Positions 8,333 to 16,673 of a stretch of 31,030 nucleotides of DNA are shown here, one piece after another (position 1 is the stretch's first letter; every line of letters starts with the position of its first letter). This DNA is from Pseudomonadota bacterium (GTDB lineage: Bacteria > Pseudomonadota > Gammaproteobacteria > Magnimaribacterales > D2472): positions 1 to 31,030 of the forward strand of contig RGHK01000001.1 of assembly GCA_010024215.1 (NCBI GenBank). The letters are read 5' to 3'. The position numbers and the translations under genes are program-made. Under the pieces are notes generated by a model. The model had not been told where the DNA came from. It made no database searches and saw nothing but the letters and a program-made list of their open reading frames with translations.

Positions 8333-10510
8333 CTATTTACTTGATGCTGCATTGGGCCAAGACATAGGAATTTGTTGTTGAGGATTAAAGACCATTGGGC
8401 CCTCTACAGGAAATGCTTTTGAAGCTTGCTCAATTTCTTTCTTGCTTAGATGCTTGCTTGGAATTAGTTTGAAAACATCAAGACCTCTTGTGATCTCAGT
8501 GCCATACACATAACCATCGTAGTAATACGCAGACCAATATCCACCAGTTGTTAAAATATCATCGTTGATAGGCCCTCTATCAAAATAAGCTATTTCTATA
8601 GGGTTAGATGAATCGGTAAAATCCATTATTGAAATACCACCCTGGTACCATGCTTGAACAAAAATATCACGATTAGGTATTGGTATTATTGAGCCGTTAT
8701 GAGCAACACAATTCTCTGTTTCAACCTGTGGAGCAGGCATTTTGTAATGACTTCTAAATTCAAGTTTATTATCAACAATATCGTAAATTGCATCAGCACC
8801 CCAATCTAAAGGATCCCATGCTCTGCATCTTGCACGACCGCCACCGCCCCATTCATCAGTAAAGATTACTTTTGTACCATCATTATTGAATGTTGCTGAA
8901 TGCCAATAAGCAAAACCAGTGTCTGTTACAACATCCAGCCTCTTTGGGTTATATGGGTCGGTAATATCAAAAAGTATTCCATTGCCTGAGCACGCACCAG
9001 CAGCAATATTAGAAGATGGAAATACTGTAATATCATGACATTGATCGGTTCTATTTGTATCTTGCGTGTCATCTCCATGATCGCCTCCAACCCATAATCC
9101 TCCTAATGCTCCAGTTTCAGGGTCAGCAAAGACAGTAGGGCTGCTAACAATTTTTGATTTTGATGGATCAGATATAGGTATTTCTATTACATCAATTCTA
9201 AATAAAGCTGTTCTGTTATCTCCAGGAATATTTCCAATACATTCTTCCATTTCTTCATCATCTCTGACTCCTGCAGTGCCAGAGTTATAAATAATAATGT
9301 TATTATCTTTAGTTGGACCAGCTACCACAGAATGAGTGTGTGAGCCTCTACATGTTTGAACAGCACCAACTTGTCTAGGATTTTTAAGGTCAGAAATATC
9401 AAAAATTCTAATTCCTCTAAATCTTTCTGGACTTGCATCACTTCCTACACCCATTGAGCCGCAATCTATACGACTTCTATTTTGCTCAACAGACATAATT
9501 AATAAATCACCAACAATCGATACATCACCTTGTCCGCCAGGGCATACTACAGAGGATATTAGTTTTGGAACACCATCGTTTTTAATTTTATACATATTAA
9601 AACCATGGTAATTACCAGCAACTAAAAGATCATCTTTAAAAGCCATATCTGTATTAGCAAAACTCATAATAGGAGACTTTCTGGCTCTTGATTTCTCTAA
9701 CGTTGTTAATTCTCTGTCTTCATCAAGATCTTTTGTTGGATCTTCAACACCTTTTGCTTCTGGGTCGTCTGGATCATAGAATCCTACAGGTTTTCTTAAC
9801 GAAGCAATTAATTCAAGATTTAAAATTGCTTCATCTGCAATAAAGAGACCAGGACTTAAGCCCGCTCTTGGGTCATCAGAAAGACCTACAGCAATTTTAT
9901 TCATTCTTTCAATTTCAACACTTTGATCATTAACAAGATCGGAAACAAATTCATTTAAAAGAGGGTCATTGGCAGAACCAGGAAATTTCTTTAATTCATC
10001 AACCATCTCCAAGGCACCGTCATGATGAGCTATCATTAATTGAAGAAATAATCTGTCAAAATCTGTGCTTTTTGAGTTTTCAAGATCTTTGAGTTGTTTT
10101 GGTGTTGCCATGCCTGACATTTTCATATGTATATCATGATCATGTCCCATATTTGACATCATTTCTTCTCGTGATTTAAGCCAACTTTCCATAAAATTAA
10201 TCTCATCTTCTTGAGAAACATCAATTCTATCTGCCAAATCAATAATGGTTTTGTTATTTGTTCTTTTGTCGGCTAATTTAGACATGAATATAGCTTGGTT
10301 ATGGTGGACAATCATGCCATTTAAGAAATCTATATCTGCTTGTACATAACTTGATCCTGCAATATTAGATGCGATTTCTGGATCAAGAATTTTTGATTTT
10401 TCACCTGGAGCTCCAGGTTGAATAATTGGAGCATCCTCAGCAAAAGAAGAAGATGTTACAAAACTTAAAAATGAAAATATAAATATATAGTTATGAATTT
10501 TTTTCATCAT
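8333..10510 (-). CDS. Secreted DUF305 (CopM-like) + LVIVD-type beta-propeller fusion
   Basis: 725 aa with a signal peptide (1-24, ending SSSFA). Residues about 55-205 are a DUF305 four-helix domain with two HH-bearing helices, MIVHHNQA (66-73) and MIAHHDGA (159-166), linked by a Met/His-rich stretch (117-134: MMSNMGHDHDIHMKMSGM). DUF305 proteins such as cyanobacterial CopM bind copper through such residues. Residues about 275-700 look like an LVIVD-type beta-propeller (repeated FDISD.KNPR / FDITDPYNPKR strands) with eight cysteines, consistent with disulfides in an exported protein. Good AAGGAG site 10 bp before tandem ATGs; the gene start overlaps the upstream small gene by 20 bp. Likely periplasmic or surface metal-binding; enzymatic activity unknown. 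Confidence 0.85.
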   Translation of the reverse strand: MMKKIHNYIFIFSFLSFVTSSSFAEDAPIIQPGAPGEKSKILDPEIASNIAGSSYVQADIDFLNGMIVHHNQAIFMSKLADKRTNNKTIIDLADRIDVSQEDEINFMESWLKSREEMMSNMGHDHDIHMKMSGMATPKQLKDLENSKSTDFDRLFLQLMIAHHDGALEMVDELKKFPGSANDPLLNEFVSDLVNDQSVEIERMNKIAVGLSDDPRAGLSPGLFIADEAILNLELIASLRKPVGFYDPDDPEAKGVEDPTKDLDEDRELTTLEKSRARKSPIMSFANTDMAFKDDLLVAGNYHGFNMYKIKNDGVPKLISSVVCPGGQGDVSIVGDLLIMSVEQNRSRIDCGSMGVGSDASPERFRGIRIFDISDLKNPRQVGAVQTCRGSHTHSVVAGPTKDNNIIIYNSGTAGVRDDEEMEECIGNIPGDNRTALFRIDVIEIPISDPSKSKIVSSPTVFADPETGALGGLWVGGDHGDDTQDTNRTDQCHDITVFPSSNIAAGACSGNGILFDITDPYNPKRLDVVTDTGFAYWHSATFNNDGTKVIFTDEWGGGGRARCRAWDPLDWGADAIYDIVDNKLEFRSHYKMPAPQVETENCVAHNGSIIPIPNRDIFVQAWYQGGISIMDFTDSSNPIEIAYFDRGPINDDILTTGGYWSAYYYDGYVYGTEITRGLDVFKLIPSKHLSKKEIEQASKAFPVEGPMVFNPQQQIPMSWPNAASSK

Positions 10511-10682
10511 CTTCTATTATCTCCTTGGATTCACCATCAATAATGTTGTTTGTAGAATGTTTTTGAAATCTATTAATCCTATTTGGCCTATCTAATTGTT
10601 TTGATGATGCTTTCACTTTAGCTAAGTTAAAAAAAACAAAAAGTGAAATTATTGCTAAACCGCCAAAAATTATAGTATTCAA
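10491..10682 (-). CDS. Small single-pass membrane protein, unknown function
   Basis: 63 aa: a short N-terminal transmembrane helix (about residues 4-20, IIFGGLAIISLFVFFNL) followed by a charged soluble tail. It uses a TTG start (10680-10682) with an AGGTAA site 5-7 bases upstream that overlaps the stop codon of the preceding membrane-protein gene. Its 3' end overlaps the DUF305-propeller gene by 20 bp. The tight packing and proper ribosome site argue that it is real although no family is recognised. It may assemble with one of the flanking membrane or exported proteins; that is inference. Confidence 0.68.
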   Translation of the reverse strand: MNTIIFGGLAIISLFVFFNLAKVKASSKQLDRPNRINRFQKHSTNNIIDGESKEIIEDDEKNS

Positions 10683-10686
10683 AGTA

Positions 10687-11433
10687 TTACCTGCTTCTCA
10701 TTTTAGCAAGCAGCCTTAGTATTTCTAAATAGAGCCAAATGAGTGTAACCATTAAAGAAAAAGCTCCATACCATTCCATATATTTAGGCATTCCTTTATC
10801 TGCACCATCTTCAATAAAGTCAAAATCAAGAACTAGATTCAAAGCAGCAATAGATACAACAAATATGGAAAATCCGATGCCAAAAAGACCATTAGAATGA
10901 ATTAATGGTATACCAGCTCCACCAAATAAACTCATCAAGATGCTTACAAGATAAAGCAAAGCTATACCCATAGTTGCTGAAAATATCATTAATCTAAAGT
11001 TTTCGGTTGGCTTAATTAATCCACTTTTATAACAAAATAATAATGAGGCTAGAATCCCAAATGTTAAACCAATGGCTTGAATGCCTATACCAGGAAATTG
11101 AGCCTCAAAAAATAGAGTAATACCACCCAAGAAAATACCTTGCGAGAGTGCATATAGAGGTGCAGTAGAACCAGCTTTTTCAGGCCTCCTAAAAATAGTA
11201 ACGAACCCTAGTATCATTCCGATGATCCATGAAGGAATCAGAAGTGCTGGTATATTCCATCCAATAAATGCTCCAGCAAAACATAAGCTAAGTAAAATGC
11301 CTGTTTTGTTAACAGCTCCATCAAGGGTCATTCTTTCTTCTAAGGGGATATCATAAGTTGATCCACCAAAGTTTTTTGTAAATGCTGGGTTACCAGATCT
11401 ACCGAATGTATTTAATGCAGAGTGTTTTGACAT
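10687..11433 (-). CDS. Bax inhibitor-1/YccA-like integral membrane protein (COG4760 type)
   Basis: 248 aa with a roughly 40-residue cytosolic N-terminus (SGNPAFTKNFGG, MTLDGAVNKTGILL) and about seven hydrophobic segments, ending LEILRLLAKMRSR. Motifs RPEKAGSTAPLYALSQGIFLGG and NLVLDFDFIEDGAD fit the bacterial Bax-inhibitor-like COG4760 group, whose conserved Asp pair is thought to gate ion leak in related TMBIM proteins. The specific role is unknown. A perfect AAGGAGGA ribosome site lies 8 bp before ATG 11433. It is the first gene of the cluster running to 6234, with only 4 bp to the next gene. Confidence 0.88.
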   Translation of the reverse strand: MSKHSALNTFGRSGNPAFTKNFGGSTYDIPLEERMTLDGAVNKTGILLSLCFAGAFIGWNIPALLIPSWIIGMILGFVTIFRRPEKAGSTAPLYALSQGIFLGGITLFFEAQFPGIGIQAIGLTFGILASLLFCYKSGLIKPTENFRLMIFSATMGIALLYLVSILMSLFGGAGIPLIHSNGLFGIGFSIFVVSIAALNLVLDFDFIEDGADKGMPKYMEWYGAFSLMVTLIWLYLEILRLLAKMRSR

Positions 11434-11482
11434 ACAAGAATCCTCCTTATGTATGATATGTATATTAAATAGTTATGGCCTT

Positions 11483-11515
11483 AAAAACTTATTTAAAGTT
11501 ATTTTATAAGTTTTT
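11483..11515 (-). terminator. Weak AT-rich terminator-like hairpin after the diheme cytochrome gene
   Basis: Perfect 10-bp inverted repeat AAAAACTTAT (11483-11492) / ATAAGTTTTT (11506-11515) with a 13-nt loop that contains the cytochrome stop codon. On the minus strand the second arm ends in five U. With one G-C pair the stem is weak; it may separate the two minus-strand clusters only partially. Confidence 0.35.
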
Positions 11516-12538
11516 TATCCATTTACCTATCAGTTCAATAGCTTCAGTATGCTCAAGAGCTCTTCCTGATTCTGGCATCATAACTCCTGGATCAAGCGAC
11601 TTCATTCTGTAAAGTAAGATAGATTCCTCAGGATTACCAGGCACAATAGAGTATTTAAGATTATTGCTTCCTCGTCCTGTTGCGATAGGTTTTTTGTAAA
11701 TACCTAAGTTAATTTCTCTTTTTTCGATGTAGTCAAGATAGAGACCGCTGGTATCTGCCGAACCGCCTTCAATATGACAATGAGCACAATTTATATCCAA
11801 GTATGATCTTGCTCTTTGATCAACAGTCTTAGACTCATCTGCCCAATTTATCATTTTTACTTCATTAAATTTATTATCAATCCATCCTTGGTCATGCCAT
11901 TTAGCGAGCTGATTAAAAACTCCATCATCATAAACATACTCTTTATCTAGGTTTCTTAATTTAGGTCCAATAGGAGTTATAGTCTTATCTATTTGATGAC
12001 ATTCTTTGCATTGATTAATATTTGGAACCCTATATCTGACATCAACATAATCTCCATTATTATTGATAAATTTAGTAGAGATGGTCTTGCCAGCAACTGT
12101 CAAATAAGCTTCATCTTGATTACTATCCCATACATAACTAACATTTATCCATTCTCCATTTCTTTTAAGCAACAGCCTAGTCTCCAACAATTGTGCAGGA
12201 ATTTCAGAATTTTCATGCTCATTAAGATATGCAAATGTTTTAATAAGTGCCGTTCCTTCAGGAAAATCAAACACTTTATTTGATCTATATTTAGCAGCTT
12301 TACTCTTTGGAATATATATGAACCTTAACTTATCTGTATAGTCTGAAAAAAGTGGACTTATTAAATCATATGGCAAAACTCCCTCAGCAGGTATTTGAGC
12401 GCTCATATTTTTAAAAAAACCAAATTCAGATAGTTTTTTTGGTGCTTTTTCTATAAAAATGAGCTCATCTTGCACCTTAGATTCAACAAACTGGATAGAG
12501 ATACAGGAAATAATTAAAATTTTTTTAAATAGACTCAT
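11504..12538 (-). CDS. Exported diheme c-type cytochrome, SO2930 / HNE_0200 (TIGR03806-like) family
   Basis: Periplasmic electron carrier or enzyme of unknown role. From ATG 12538 it is 344 aa with a signal peptide (MSLFKKILIISCISIQFVES). Two heme-attachment motifs are visible, CKECH (177-181) and CAHCH (251-255), and a late MMPESGR offers a candidate axial Met. The N-terminal roughly 150 residues (AEGVLPYDLISPLFSDYTDK, FPEGTALIKTFAY) are typical of this family and contain no heme site. Start choice: the frame stays open to a TTG at 12598 and an ATG at 12586 (with GAGA upstream), but 12538 gives a normal signal peptide and only a 14-bp overlap with the beta-helix gene. As I recall, TIGR03806 proteins nearly always pair with TIGR03805 beta-helix proteins, exactly as here. 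Confidence 0.85.
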   Translation of the reverse strand: MSLFKKILIISCISIQFVESKVQDELIFIEKAPKKLSEFGFFKNMSAQIPAEGVLPYDLISPLFSDYTDKLRFIYIPKSKAAKYRSNKVFDFPEGTALIKTFAYLNEHENSEIPAQLLETRLLLKRNGEWINVSYVWDSNQDEAYLTVAGKTISTKFINNNGDYVDVRYRVPNINQCKECHQIDKTITPIGPKLRNLDKEYVYDDGVFNQLAKWHDQGWIDNKFNEVKMINWADESKTVDQRARSYLDINCAHCHIEGGSADTSGLYLDYIEKREINLGIYKKPIATGRGSNNLKYSIVPGNPEESILLYRMKSLDPGVMMPESGRALEHTEAIELIGKWIKNL

Positions 12539-13760
12539 CGAATACAACAGGAGATAGCGGGGTAATTTTTGCTTTATATTTTTCATAGTCTCTTTCAACA
12601 GGATCTATAAAAGGAAGCATATATTTAATTGGATTAATTGTTAAAAATGAAGCAGAGCCATTATCTCCAAGTATTATTTTTTCTGATTCAGGCTGACCAA
12701 AAACCATTTGTTTAAATGGAACAATGCCATCCCAAAAAATATCTGGCATATTTTGATTCGATATTTCATATAAAAATTTTGCTAAGTCTCCTGTTTCAAT
12801 GTCAGGATTATTACCAGATTTTGCAAATCTATTATTATGAATCTGTATGGCTCTAGGATGCGGGTTATAATTTTCATCCTCAGTTTCATAAGGATAAGTT
12901 ACTATTGCTATATTAATAGTATCGTTGCCCCCAATATCATTATCAAAAATTTCAACATTTGAGCTTGCTTGTATAACTATTCCGGTTCCTCTTGGAACTT
13001 CTCCAACAATGTTACCCTCAGGAGCAAAATTATCTGTATTGTTATTTATTGATTTGTTTCTGAATACTCTTACATGATGACCGCCTTGTTGAGGGATATC
13101 AGGTAAATCAAATACTAAAATACCTCCGGTATTATTTTCAGCATGATTATCAAAAACATCGGCATAGTATGAATTTTCAATTTCAATGCCTGCAACATTA
13201 AATTCAGCTCTGCTATTTTTTACAATGATGTTTTCAGATTGACCTACATAAATACCAGCATCAGAAGCGCCAATGGCAACACATGAATCTATAAGAACAT
13301 TTTTTGATTCCACTGGATATAGGCCATAAGCTCCATTTGATTCATCTGGTCCATTGGTCCATTCTGTTCTAATTCTAATAAAACTTATTCCATTAACTCC
13401 TTTGACTTTAATTGCATCTCCTTTAGCATCCTCAACTGCAAAATCAATGAGCCTAACATTATCTGATGTCACAGAAAGACCTTGTGCTCCAGATTGTTGT
13501 TCTTTAAAAGATAGAATGGTTTTTTTCATACCATCTCCTTGAAGAGTTACACCATCAACATCAATAGAAAGGCTATCTTCGAATTCATATAATCCTTCTG
13601 ATAGATGAATAATATCTCCAGAATTTGCAAAAATTAGAGCTTCCTGAATTTCAGTATATGAGTCTTCAGAGGGTTTAATGACTATAGTTTCACTGAAACT
13701 AAAAGAGCTTATGAGTATTAAACAAAGAAAAAATCTATATTGCTTCAGGTATTTTATCAA
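12525..13760 (-). CDS. Exported parallel beta-helix repeat protein (TIGR03805-like)
   Basis: 411 aa with a signal peptide (1-23, cleavage near SFSFS-E). Residues about 45-300 are stacked right-handed beta-helix turns (GVTLQGDGMKKT, NVLIDSCVAIGASDAGIYVGQS, NIIVKNSRAEFNVAGIEI) like PbH1/NosD-type proteins; the last 110 residues are non-repetitive. Beta-helix folds often bind or cleave polysaccharide, but no lyase residues can be assigned. It begins at TTG (13758-13760), overlapping the diiron gene by 26 bp, with only a weak AGAAAG upstream, which suggests translational coupling. It is paired with the diheme cytochrome gene downstream. Substrate and function are unknown. Confidence 0.84.
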   Translation of the reverse strand: MIKYLKQYRFFLCLILISSFSFSETIVIKPSEDSYTEIQEALIFANSGDIIHLSEGLYEFEDSLSIDVDGVTLQGDGMKKTILSFKEQQSGAQGLSVTSDNVRLIDFAVEDAKGDAIKVKGVNGISFIRIRTEWTNGPDESNGAYGLYPVESKNVLIDSCVAIGASDAGIYVGQSENIIVKNSRAEFNVAGIEIENSYYADVFDNHAENNTGGILVFDLPDIPQQGGHHVRVFRNKSINNNTDNFAPEGNIVGEVPRGTGIVIQASSNVEIFDNDIGGNDTINIAIVTYPYETEDENYNPHPRAIQIHNNRFAKSGNNPDIETGDLAKFLYEISNQNMPDIFWDGIVPFKQMVFGQPESEKIILGDNGSASFLTINPIKYMLPFIDPVERDYEKYKAKITPLSPVVFDESI

Positions 13761-14841
13761 AGCTTTCTAGAGGTTTTTTTAACTCTGTCCAATCACATTC
13801 AAAGTCATCAGGTGCATGCTCATATTCAAGCAGACCGAGAGCTTCAAACTTTGGCCTCACATTATCTGTTAGTAGTCCTATTCTTGATAGATTTGGTATT
13901 ACTCTTGAAAATAAAAAGTTTCTAAACATATCGAATGTAGCAGTATTAAGCTGAAATTCTCTTGCTTCTTCTGCACTCATTCCTAAAAATTTTTGTTCAG
14001 ATTTAGTATTTATTAGTCTTTCTCTTGAAATTACACAAGCTTCATAAGCAAATTCTGCTCTGTCTTCAATTTCTTCTGGTGATAAAGTTTTAATATAGTC
14101 TTCAAGATAATTAATTCCAAAAGTCACATGCCTAGCTTCGTCTCTTACAACATAATGTAATAGTTGTTTTAATAGGGGGTCTTTTGTTATTGTTTTAAGC
14201 ATTTGGAATGCAGCTAAAGCTAAACCTTCAATGATAATTTGCATCCCAATGAATTTTAGATCCCAGCGCTCATCCGTTAAAATTTTATCTAGTAACTGTT
14301 TTAGGGCTGGATTGATTGGATAATGAATTCCAATTTTTTCTTGGAGGTACCGATTGAAAACTTCAACATGCCTAGCTTCATCAAAAGTTTGAGAAGCAGC
14401 ATAAAGTTTTGCATTATATGTTGGTGCACATGATGCTAATTGTGATGCGACCAGTAGGGCACCTTGTTCACCATGTAAGAATTGACTCATTAATTCAGCA
14501 GTAGAATGCCTATCAAAAAGGATTTTTTCTTCTTCAGTAAGATTTTGGTAAGCCTCAAGTGCCTCATGTGGTAATTGTTCATCCGGGTCAATTAATTTTT
14601 CATCAGCTGGATGCGTATAATCCCACTTTAAGTCAATGGATCCATTCCAATTAAGCTCTTTTCCAAGTTCATAGAGTTTTTTGATTCTGTTATCAGCAAC
14701 GGTGTAGTCCCAATTGTAGGAGCCTGTTAGTGGAGTATTAAAGATTTCAACAACATCCTCAACTTGTAATGGTGTTAAATTTACTTCGTCATCAAAATAT
14801 AATAAATCTTCTGGTGGACCTGCTTGTTTTGTAATTTTCAT
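13735..14841 (-). CDS. Soluble ferritin-like diiron protein, unknown function
   Basis: 368 aa, no signal peptide, so cytosolic. It carries a complete four-helix diiron ligand set: Glu125 (HGEQGA), Glu155/His158 (DEARH), Glu205 (IIEGLA) and Glu235/His238 (DEARH). This E/ExxH/E/ExxH layout fits ferritin-like oxygenases and oxidases (ribonucleotide reductase R2, AurF and acyl desaturase relatives); the tandem DEARH signatures and roughly 370 aa length place it with uncharacterised ferritin-like domain proteins rather than true R2. An AGGAGA site lies 10 bp before ATG 14841. It is the first gene of the three-gene overlapping unit and is preceded by a promoter and a 23-bp palindrome, so it is probably repressor-controlled. 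Likely an oxygen-activating enzyme; the substrate cannot be named. Confidence 0.8.
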   Translation of the reverse strand: MKITKQAGPPEDLLYFDDEVNLTPLQVEDVVEIFNTPLTGSYNWDYTVADNRIKKLYELGKELNWNGSIDLKWDYTHPADEKLIDPDEQLPHEALEAYQNLTEEEKILFDRHSTAELMSQFLHGEQGALLVASQLASCAPTYNAKLYAASQTFDEARHVEVFNRYLQEKIGIHYPINPALKQLLDKILTDERWDLKFIGMQIIIEGLALAAFQMLKTITKDPLLKQLLHYVVRDEARHVTFGINYLEDYIKTLSPEEIEDRAEFAYEACVISRERLINTKSEQKFLGMSAEEAREFQLNTATFDMFRNFLFSRVIPNLSRIGLLTDNVRPKFEALGLLEYEHAPDDFECDWTELKKPLESFDKIPEAI

Positions 14842-14861
14842 TCGCTTTTGTTCTCCTACAA

Positions 14862-14884
14862 TAATGTTTACAGTGTAAACATTA
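14862..14884. promoter_or_regulatory. Perfect 23-bp palindromic operator upstream of the diiron gene
   Basis: A 10-bp arm TAATGTTTAC (14862-14871), spacer AGT, then the exact reverse complement GTAAACATTA (14875-14884). The size, short spacer and GTTTAC core resemble operators of TetR-family repressors. It sits where transcription from the adjacent predicted promoter would start, as expected for repression. I saw no second copy in the window, so the cognate regulator is presumably elsewhere. Confidence 0.75.
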
Positions 14885-14888
14885 ACTA

Positions 14889-14917
14889 ATTGTAATATAC
14901 AAATTAATTCTTGAAAA
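14889..14917 (-). promoter_or_regulatory. Candidate promoter for the diiron / beta-helix / cytochrome unit
   Basis: On the minus strand TTTTCA (14912-14917, 4/6) and TACAAT (14889-14894, 5/6) are separated by 17 bp. The predicted start site near 14882 falls at the edge of the palindromic operator. The -35 lies inside the end of cobT. Confidence 0.5.
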
Positions 14918-16667
14918 GTTTTGTTAACTCTTCTAAGAGAACCTCACCAAGCTCTTCAGCTCTATTTATAGTTATTGCATTTTTGTAATATTTAGTTACA
15001 TCATGACCTATCCCAATTGCATGTAATTCTATTGGACTGTCATTTTCGATATAAGAGATAATTCTTTTTAGGTGATTATCTAGATATTCCTCACCATTAG
15101 TTGATAGAGTACTATCATCTACAGGAGCACCGTCAGATATAACTATAATTATTTTTCTATCTTCATTTCTTTTAAAAAGTCTTTCGTGTGACCAGGAAAG
15201 TGCCTCACCATCAATATTTTCTTTTAAAAGACCTTCTCGCAACATAGCTCCAAAGTATTTTCTTGCTCGTCGCCAGCTATTATCTGCACTTTTATAAATA
15301 ATGTGTCTTATGTCATTTAACCTACCTGGATTAATAGAGCTGCCGCTATTTATCCATTTTTGTTTTGAGTCACCACCTTTCCAATTTTTTGTAGTAAATC
15401 CCAAAACTTCTGTTTTTATTTGACATCTTTCAAGTGTGCTTCCAATAATATCTGTACAAATTGCTGCTAAACTTATTGATCTACCTCTCATAGAACCAGA
15501 ATTATCAATAAGCAGCGTGACAACAGTATCTTTAAAATTATTTTCAGTTTCTTGTTTATAACTAAGCGGATGGCCTGGTTCAGCAATTACTCTGTGCAGT
15601 CTTGCAGTATCGAGTAGTCCCTCATCCGAGTTAAAATTCCAACTAGTATTTTGTTTTGCCAAAAGGAGTCTTTGAAGTCTATTAGCAAGCTTTCCTATTG
15701 TTGTTTGGTGTGGTTTTATCAAATTATCTAACTGTGTCCTTAGACGAACTGCTTCATCAGCAGTAGTTAAATCTTTCGCTTCAATTACTTCATCAAACTC
15801 GGTCGTAAAAATAGAATAATTATTATTTTCTATAAAGTTATATTCATTATTTGGATATGACAAAGCATCTATTTCTTCATCGATAGATATTCCATCAGAA
15901 ACCTCGGATGTTTGGTCGACAACATCATCAAAATTAATGTCTATATCTTCAAGAGAGTTTTCAGATTCACTTTGATCACTATCATTTGTATCCTCATCTT
16001 CACTTTCAATAGAGTCTGAACTTCCAGGAGGTTCAAAAGATGCATCTTCCTCTTCTATACTATTATCTTTATCTGACTTAAGAAGTTTTATGGCTTTAAG
16101 AAATTCTATAGAAGCTTCCTCAAATTTATTTTGATCATTAATAGCATTGATTAATTGATCTTTAATTTTTTTAAGACTCTTTCCATCATAATTTTCAGAA
16201 AATTCCTTAAGAATTTTTTTTGAGGAAGGTGCCAAATCAAATTCAAATAAATCTTTTAACCAAAGATTTGAGCAAAAGGCCAAATATTGAGGTGATTTTT
16301 TATCTTCAATCTCAATACCTTCAAGGTATCTGATAATATTTGTTTTTGATCCCTTGTATATATTTGATCCCAAAATTTCTACCCTAGACATTTCTAGCTC
16401 ATTAAAGACAAGTCTTGCTGGCAGAGTAAGAGAAATCTCTGGCCTAGTTTTATGAAATAAATACCAAAAGGCTTGAAAATCTGATTCACCTCGCCATTTT
16501 GCTAACTCTTTTGTTGAGCGAGGAATCGATGAAATTGTTGCTTGATTTGGAGAGGGTGGTCGAGAAGCAATACCATTTTTTGAAGAGATATTTTTGTTTT
16601 TAGATATAGATTTGATAGAAGAAAGAGCTGCTTCGTGAAGCTTATCGCGATTTTTGACCCAGCTCAT
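14904..16667 (-). CDS. cobT: CobT-like chelatase subunit (CobT N-terminal domain + VWA)
   Basis: 587 aa, close to alphaproteobacterial CobT, a subunit of the aerobic CobNST cobaltochelatase. Layout: N-terminal CobT domain (about 45-195), strongly acidic Asp/Glu/Ser-rich linker (about 200-270), then a C-terminal von Willebrand A domain with MIDAS motif LLIDNSGSMRG (386-395) and SDGAPVDDSTLS (511-522). PGRLNDIRHIIYKSAD and ENIDGEAL match CobT as I recall it. It follows cobS by 6 bp, so they are one unit. No cobN or other cobalamin gene is in the window; the substrate complex may be a CobN encoded elsewhere or a different metal-insertion or remodelling target. The gene end contains the predicted -35 of the next unit. 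Confidence 0.9.
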   Translation of the reverse strand: MSWVKNRDKLHEAALSSIKSISKNKNISSKNGIASRPPSPNQATISSIPRSTKELAKWRGESDFQAFWYLFHKTRPEISLTLPARLVFNELEMSRVEILGSNIYKGSKTNIIRYLEGIEIEDKKSPQYLAFCSNLWLKDLFEFDLAPSSKKILKEFSENYDGKSLKKIKDQLINAINDQNKFEEASIEFLKAIKLLKSDKDNSIEEEDASFEPPGSSDSIESEDEDTNDSDQSESENSLEDIDINFDDVVDQTSEVSDGISIDEEIDALSYPNNEYNFIENNNYSIFTTEFDEVIEAKDLTTADEAVRLRTQLDNLIKPHQTTIGKLANRLQRLLLAKQNTSWNFNSDEGLLDTARLHRVIAEPGHPLSYKQETENNFKDTVVTLLIDNSGSMRGRSISLAAICTDIIGSTLERCQIKTEVLGFTTKNWKGGDSKQKWINSGSSINPGRLNDIRHIIYKSADNSWRRARKYFGAMLREGLLKENIDGEALSWSHERLFKRNEDRKIIIVISDGAPVDDSTLSTNGEEYLDNHLKRIISYIENDSPIELHAIGIGHDVTKYYKNAITINRAEELGEVLLEELTKLFKN

Positions 16668-16673
16668 AATTAA

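Noticed and set aside
12539..12598. Longer start (TTG 12598 or ATG 12586) for the diheme cytochrome gene
   Set aside because: Either puts 16-20 extra residues before a well-formed signal peptide; ATG 12538 gives a normal one. ATG 12586 with GAGA upstream cannot be fully excluded.
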